Origin: an uncultured Lachnospiraceae bacterium
GTDB taxonomy: Bacteria; Bacillota; Clostridia; Lachnospirales; Lachnospiraceae
Assembly (NCBI GenBank): GCA_910585965.1
Contig: CAJUHH010000010.1
Location: forward strand, 62,001 to 126,000
DNA: 64,000 nt
Direction: 5' to 3'
Shown: positions 60,715 to 64,000 of the stretch, piece after piece
How positions within the stretch are numbered: the stretch's first letter is position 1
Layout of the letters: each line of letters opens with the position of its first letter
Made by a program: the position numbers and the translations under genes
The notes under the pieces: model-generated
What the model saw: only the letters and a program-made list of their open reading frames with translations
Told to the model about the DNA's origin: nothing
The model's database searches: none

Positions 60715-62310
60715 CTATCTGTCCCACTTATCGCAAAGGGAATTGATCTGGTCCGCAAACCTTCCCAGGTCTTTATTCGCCCCGCCTTCATTTTTCCTGA
60801 TCACAGCCATAAGCCTTTGTCCTGCCGCCACCAGACGGTCGAAGACATCCTGGGCAACGCGTTTCTTCTTCAGCGGCTTCGGTTTCGCCACATATTCCGC
60901 CTCTCCGGTCAGAAGGTCGAACCGCGTCCCGCTGTATGGGGCATAAGCTTCTATCTTATGTTCCTCTTTCAGGCAGGAAACAAAAGACTCGCATATGCTG
61001 CTCTCGCCATGTACCACGAACACCTTTTCCGGCTTTTTCCGAAAACCCTCGATCCAGCGGATCAATCCGTCTTTGTCCGCATGTCCGCTGATTCCGGGCA
61101 AAGCCCTAATATCCGCCCGCACCTCTATTTTTTCCCCGAACAGCTTTACTTCTTTTGCCCCCTCGATCAGCGCCCTTCCCAATGTGCCGTTCGCCTGGTA
61201 TCCGACAAACAGGATCGTGCATTCCGGCTTCCATAAATTGTGCTTTAAATGATGCCGGATCCTCCCCGCCTCGCACATGCCGGAAGCGGAAATCACTACT
61301 TTGGGCGAATCGTCAAAGTTAATGGCTTTCGATTCGTCGCTGGTGATCGATAAGCGGAGTCCCGGGAAACGGATCGGGTTGATCCCCTTCCTTACCAGTT
61401 CCATCGCTTCCTCGTCAAAACACTCCGTCACATTCCTCTGGAAAATATCCGTCGCTTCCACGGCCAGCGGACTGTCCACATATACCGTAAAATCGGGAAA
61501 TCTTTCAATCCTCTTTTCTTCTTTGATCTGGCGGAGGAAATAAAGCATTTCCTGGGTTCTGCCCACCGCAAAGGAAGGAATGACCACATTCCCTCCCCTG
61601 TCGAATGTTTCCTGCAATACCTTTGCCAGATCCGCCACATAATCCGGCCTTCCTGCGGAATGCACCCGATTTCCATAAGTGGATTCCATAACCACGTAAT
61701 CCGCCTCTTCCGTATAAGCAGGGTCTTTGATCAGAGGCTGGTCAATATTTCCAATATCCCCGGAAAATACAATCTTTTTTTCCTGTCCGTCCTCCAGGAC
61801 CCATACCTCGATGCTGGCAGAACCAAGCAAATGACCCACATCGGTAAAACGGATTTTAATCCCCTCGCACAACTCCATAATATGATTATATTTGCACGGA
61901 ACGATCCGTTTGATCACTCCGTCCGCATCTTCCATCGTATAAAGCGGCTCGTAGGGTTCCACCCCCGAATGGCGCTTCGCTTTCCGATTTTTCCATTCCG
62001 TTTCCTGCATCTGGATATGCGCGCAGTCGCGCAGCATAATGCTGCACAGATCCGCCGTAGCTTCGGTAGCCAGTATCTGCCCCCGAAAACCCTTTGCATA
62101 CAAAGCGGGCAGCATGCCCGAATGGTCCACATGGGCATGGGTCAGCAGAACATAATCCACCATAGCCTCTTCGATAGGCAGTTCCTCTTTTTCATAATTC
62201 TGCACCCCTTGCTCCATGCCGCAGTCAATCAATATATGTCTGCCCCCGGCCTCCAGATAATGGCAGCTTCCCGTCACTTCATGAGCCGCCCCTATAAAAG
62301 TCAATTTCAT
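60715..62310 (-). CDS. MBL-fold/beta-CASP RNA-processing exonuclease-like protein
   Basis: The 531-residue protein has an MBL core (THAHVDHSGMLP metal motif, DVGHLLGSASIEVW, FSGDIGNIDQPLI), a beta-CASP insert (about 200-400) with VVIPSFAVGRTQEMLYFL, and an RMBL tail (ISGHADKDGLIRWIEGF and VHGE). The last 50 residues are a basic extension. Related proteins are RNA 3'-processing enzymes such as the archaeal CPSF type. The RNA role is inferred. It overlaps the upstream small gene by 4 bp. Confidence 0.88.
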   Translation of the reverse strand: MKLTFIGAAHEVTGSCHYLEAGGRHILIDCGMEQGVQNYEKEELPIEEAMVDYVLLTHAHVDHSGMLPALYAKGFRGQILATEATADLCSIMLRDCAHIQMQETEWKNRKAKRHSGVEPYEPLYTMEDADGVIKRIVPCKYNHIMELCEGIKIRFTDVGHLLGSASIEVWVLEDGQEKKIVFSGDIGNIDQPLIKDPAYTEEADYVVMESTYGNRVHSAGRPDYVADLAKVLQETFDRGGNVVIPSFAVGRTQEMLYFLRQIKEEKRIERFPDFTVYVDSPLAVEATDIFQRNVTECFDEEAMELVRKGINPIRFPGLRLSITSDESKAINFDDSPKVVISASGMCEAGRIRHHLKHNLWKPECTILFVGYQANGTLGRALIEGAKEVKLFGEKIEVRADIRALPGISGHADKDGLIRWIEGFRKKPEKVFVVHGESSICESFVSCLKEEHKIEAYAPYSGTRFDLLTGEAEYVAKPKPLKKKRVAQDVFDRLVAAGQRLMAVIRKNEGGANKDLGRFADQINSLCDKWDR

Positions 62311-62654
62311 ATAAACGCCTTTCCGTTATTCTTCAAATGGTTTTTTAGAAGATTTTCCATTTCTTCCGCTCTTTTGGCAATATCCGTCCGGTAATACAAG
62401 CAATCCACCTTTCCATACTGCCCAATAATCGCTCCCGCAAACAATTCCAGGTCTTCTTCGCTATCCGCGTCACCATGGAAGAAAAACATTTTGCTTCCGT
62501 ATTCTTTTTCCACTTTCTCTTTCAGTAATTTACCGCGTTCCTTGTCGTTATCCATCAGAGCAATCTGGTACCTGCGTCCTGCATACTCCTCAACAAGACT
62601 GCTTCCTCTGCCTTTTGCCCCTCCAACGACCACGCATATTTTCTTTCTCAACAT
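62307..62654 (-). CDS. Short Rossmann-like protein of unknown function
   Basis: This 115-residue protein begins MLRKKICVVVGGAKGRGSSLVEEYAGR, which looks like the nucleotide-binding loop of a short-chain dehydrogenase. It continues with a second strand (YQIALMDNDKERG) and DADSEEDLELFAG. It stops where the catalytic Tyr-Lys half of an SDR would be expected, so it is either a truncated SDR or a stand-alone binding module. ATG 62652-62654 has AAGGAGAGG. Translation is coupled to the beta-CASP gene by a 4-bp overlap. Confidence 0.6.
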   Translation of the reverse strand: MLRKKICVVVGGAKGRGSSLVEEYAGRRYQIALMDNDKERGKLLKEKVEKEYGSKMFFFHGDADSEEDLELFAGAIIGQYGKVDCLYYRTDIAKRAEEMENLLKNHLKNNGKAFI

Positions 62655-62808
62655 CGTCTTCCTCTCCTTGCTTTGAATCATTCTTGTCTTTTTCAGTGCG
62701 CCTTGCCTGTTCCACCATTATACAAAAATCGACTCCCATTAGCAAGAAAGAAAGGGCTTTACGCGATGCTTTACACTTACAGTTTACTGTATACCGACTA
62801 TTTTTCCG

Positions 62809-64000
62809 CTATTTCAGTTCGTTTGCCATCGTATAAAACTGATAATAGATTCCCCTTTTCTCCAGTAGTTCCTCATGATTCCCCTCCTCCGCGATGCCTT
62901 TCTCCGTCAGGACGAGAATCCTGTCGGAATTCCGTATACTGGACAGCCTGTGGGCTATCGTAAGGGTAGTCCTTCCTTCCGAAAGCCTTGCCAGCGATTT
63001 GGCCACGGCAAATTCGCTTTCGTTATCCAGCGCCGATGTCGCTTCATCCAGAATAATGATCGGAGGATTCTTCAAAAATACCCGGGCAATGCTGATTCTC
63101 TGCTTCTGCCCGCCGGACAGCTTCACGCCCCTTTCCCCCACATAGGTATCATATCCGTCCTTCAGGTTCCTGATAAATTCATGGGCCCCCGCCCGTTTCG
63201 CCGCCTCTTCCACCTCCTCTTTCGTGGCATCCTGCCTTCCATAAACAATATTTTCATAGATCGTTCCTGAAAAAAGATAGACGTCCTGCTGGACAATGCC
63301 CACATTTTTTCTCAGGCTCTTTAACGTAAAATGCCGGATATCCTCTCCATCGATCCGTATCCTGCCCTCCGTTACATCGTAAAATCTGGGAATCAGATTG
63401 CACAGCGTTGTCTTCCCTCCCCCGGAAGGCCCCACGATCGCCACCTTCTCCCCATGCCGGATCTCCAGGTTCAACCCGGTAAACACGATATTATGGTCGT
63501 CCGGGTATTCGAAGCTGACGTTTTCAAAGGAAATGTTCCCCTGCGTCTCCAACATTTCCTCCGCGTCCGGCTCGTCAAAAATCTCAATATCCGCATCCAT
63601 GATCTGTAAGAAACGCTCGATCCCCGTCATCCCCCGCTGGAACTGTTCCGCGAACTCTATGATCCGCCGAATCGTGGCGATCATCGTTGTTACATAGAGC
63701 ATATAGGCCACCAGGTCGCCGGGCACGATCATCCCTTTCACCATAAAAATACCCCCGGCCACCAGCACCGTCAGGTACATAAGGCCGTCAAACATTTTGG
63801 TGGTCGCCTGGAAAGCTGCCATATAGCGGTATGTTTCCTTTTTAATATCCAGAAACTGCCCGTTGTCCTTTGCAAATTTCCTGTTTTCCGCCTCCTCGTT
63901 GGTGAATGCCTTCACCACTTTTTGTCCAAGCAGACTGTCCTCAATCCGGGCATTCAATTCCCCGATATGATTTCTCTGTTTCCGGAAAGCGCCCCTCATC
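62809..64000 (-). CDS. ABC exporter, fused membrane and ATPase domains (partial at window end)
   Basis: About 396 C-terminal residues of an MsbA/BmrA-like half-transporter are visible. First comes the second half of the membrane domain (GLMYLTVLVAGGIFMVKGMIVPGDLVAYMLYV), then the ATPase with Walker A GPSGGGKTT, LSGGQKQRISIARVFL and IIILDEATSALD, and H-loop IAHRLSSI. It works as a homo- or heterodimer; the substrate is unknown. The first ~180 residues lie beyond position 64000. Confidence 0.93.
   Translation of the reverse strand, partial: MRGAFRKQRNHIGELNARIEDSLLGQKVVKAFTNEEAENRKFAKDNGQFLDIKKETYRYMAAFQATTKMFDGLMYLTVLVAGGIFMVKGMIVPGDLVAYMLYVTTMIATIRRIIEFAEQFQRGMTGIERFLQIMDADIEIFDEPDAEEMLETQGNISFENVSFEYPDDHNIVFTGLNLEIRHGEKVAIVGPSGGGKTTLCNLIPRFYDVTEGRIRIDGEDIRHFTLKSLRKNVGIVQQDVYLFSGTIYENIVYGRQDATKEEVEEAAKRAGAHEFIRNLKDGYDTYVGERGVKLSGGQKQRISIARVFLKNPPIIILDEATSALDNESEFAVAKSLARLSEGRTTLTIAHRLSSIRNSDRILVLTEKGIAEEGNHEELLEKRGIYYQFYTMANELK

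Overview
The window looks like a chromosome segment from a spore-forming member of the Clostridia, most likely a gut Lachnospiraceae. The evidence is a germination protease and SpoIIP beside rpsT, a T-box in front of cysES, HrcA/CIRCE control of htpG, YesMN-type sugar regulation, strong GGAGG ribosome binding sites, and the DUF5716/DUF5717 gene set. The genus cannot be fixed from the sequence alone. Almost all genes lie on the minus strand. The plus-strand exceptions are a DUF1349 gene, rpsT, a GntR-ABC operon and an AraC regulator.

Layout. 1-1662: cysE-cysS behind a cysteine (UGC) T-box. 1792-5631: an MBL-fold hydrolase, hemW and lepA. 5632-8300: a decayed accessory patch with two short chromate transporters, a truncated DUF134-NifX regulator carrying the same palindromic operator, and gene fragments. 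8299-20919: a pentose-glycoside utilisation locus, with sensor kinase, response regulator, binding protein, two permeases, GH31 alpha-xylosidase-like enzyme, FucI/AraA-type isomerase and xylulokinase. 21003-23871: spoIIP, gpr and rpsT. In Bacillus and many Clostridia spoIIP is close to lepA-hemW, so the sugar and chromate block looks inserted between them. 24016-32520: small hypotheticals, a TPM plus zinc-ribbon pair, a diguanylate cyclase, MarR-TauE, a ferritin-like protein and two tandem DUF1266-like lipoproteins. 32668-39641: a four-gene operon of unknown function combining an Hsp70/actin-like ATPase, a 1185-residue DUF5717 protein, a helical-repeat protein and a membrane coiled-coil protein. 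39715-40133: a 419-bp foldback element. 40142-42205: a GntR-regulated ABC exporter.

44117-48460 is the most striking stretch. A SpoIID-like/peptidoglycan-binding gene is split by a 3,076-bp segment with 10-bp perfect terminal inverted repeats and a 2-bp target duplication. Removing it restores an in-frame 421-codon gene. The segment carries an AAA ATPase plus a PD-(D/E)XK nuclease-like protein (a defence-type pair) and a secreted four-repeat protein, but no transposase.

48464-64000 is mostly housekeeping: htpG with an unusual acidic tandem repeat, a PrsA-like foldase, an FAD oxidoreductase, sbcCD, a PHP phosphoesterase, ilvE, folA-thyA, a beta-CASP RNase-like protein and a truncated ABC exporter. 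A dispersed multi-hairpin repeat occurs four times (14.1, 14.2, 31.2 and 44.0 kb), each time in an intergenic gap and in three cases within about 12 nt downstream of a stop codon. No tRNA, rRNA, CRISPR array or complete insertion sequence was recognised.
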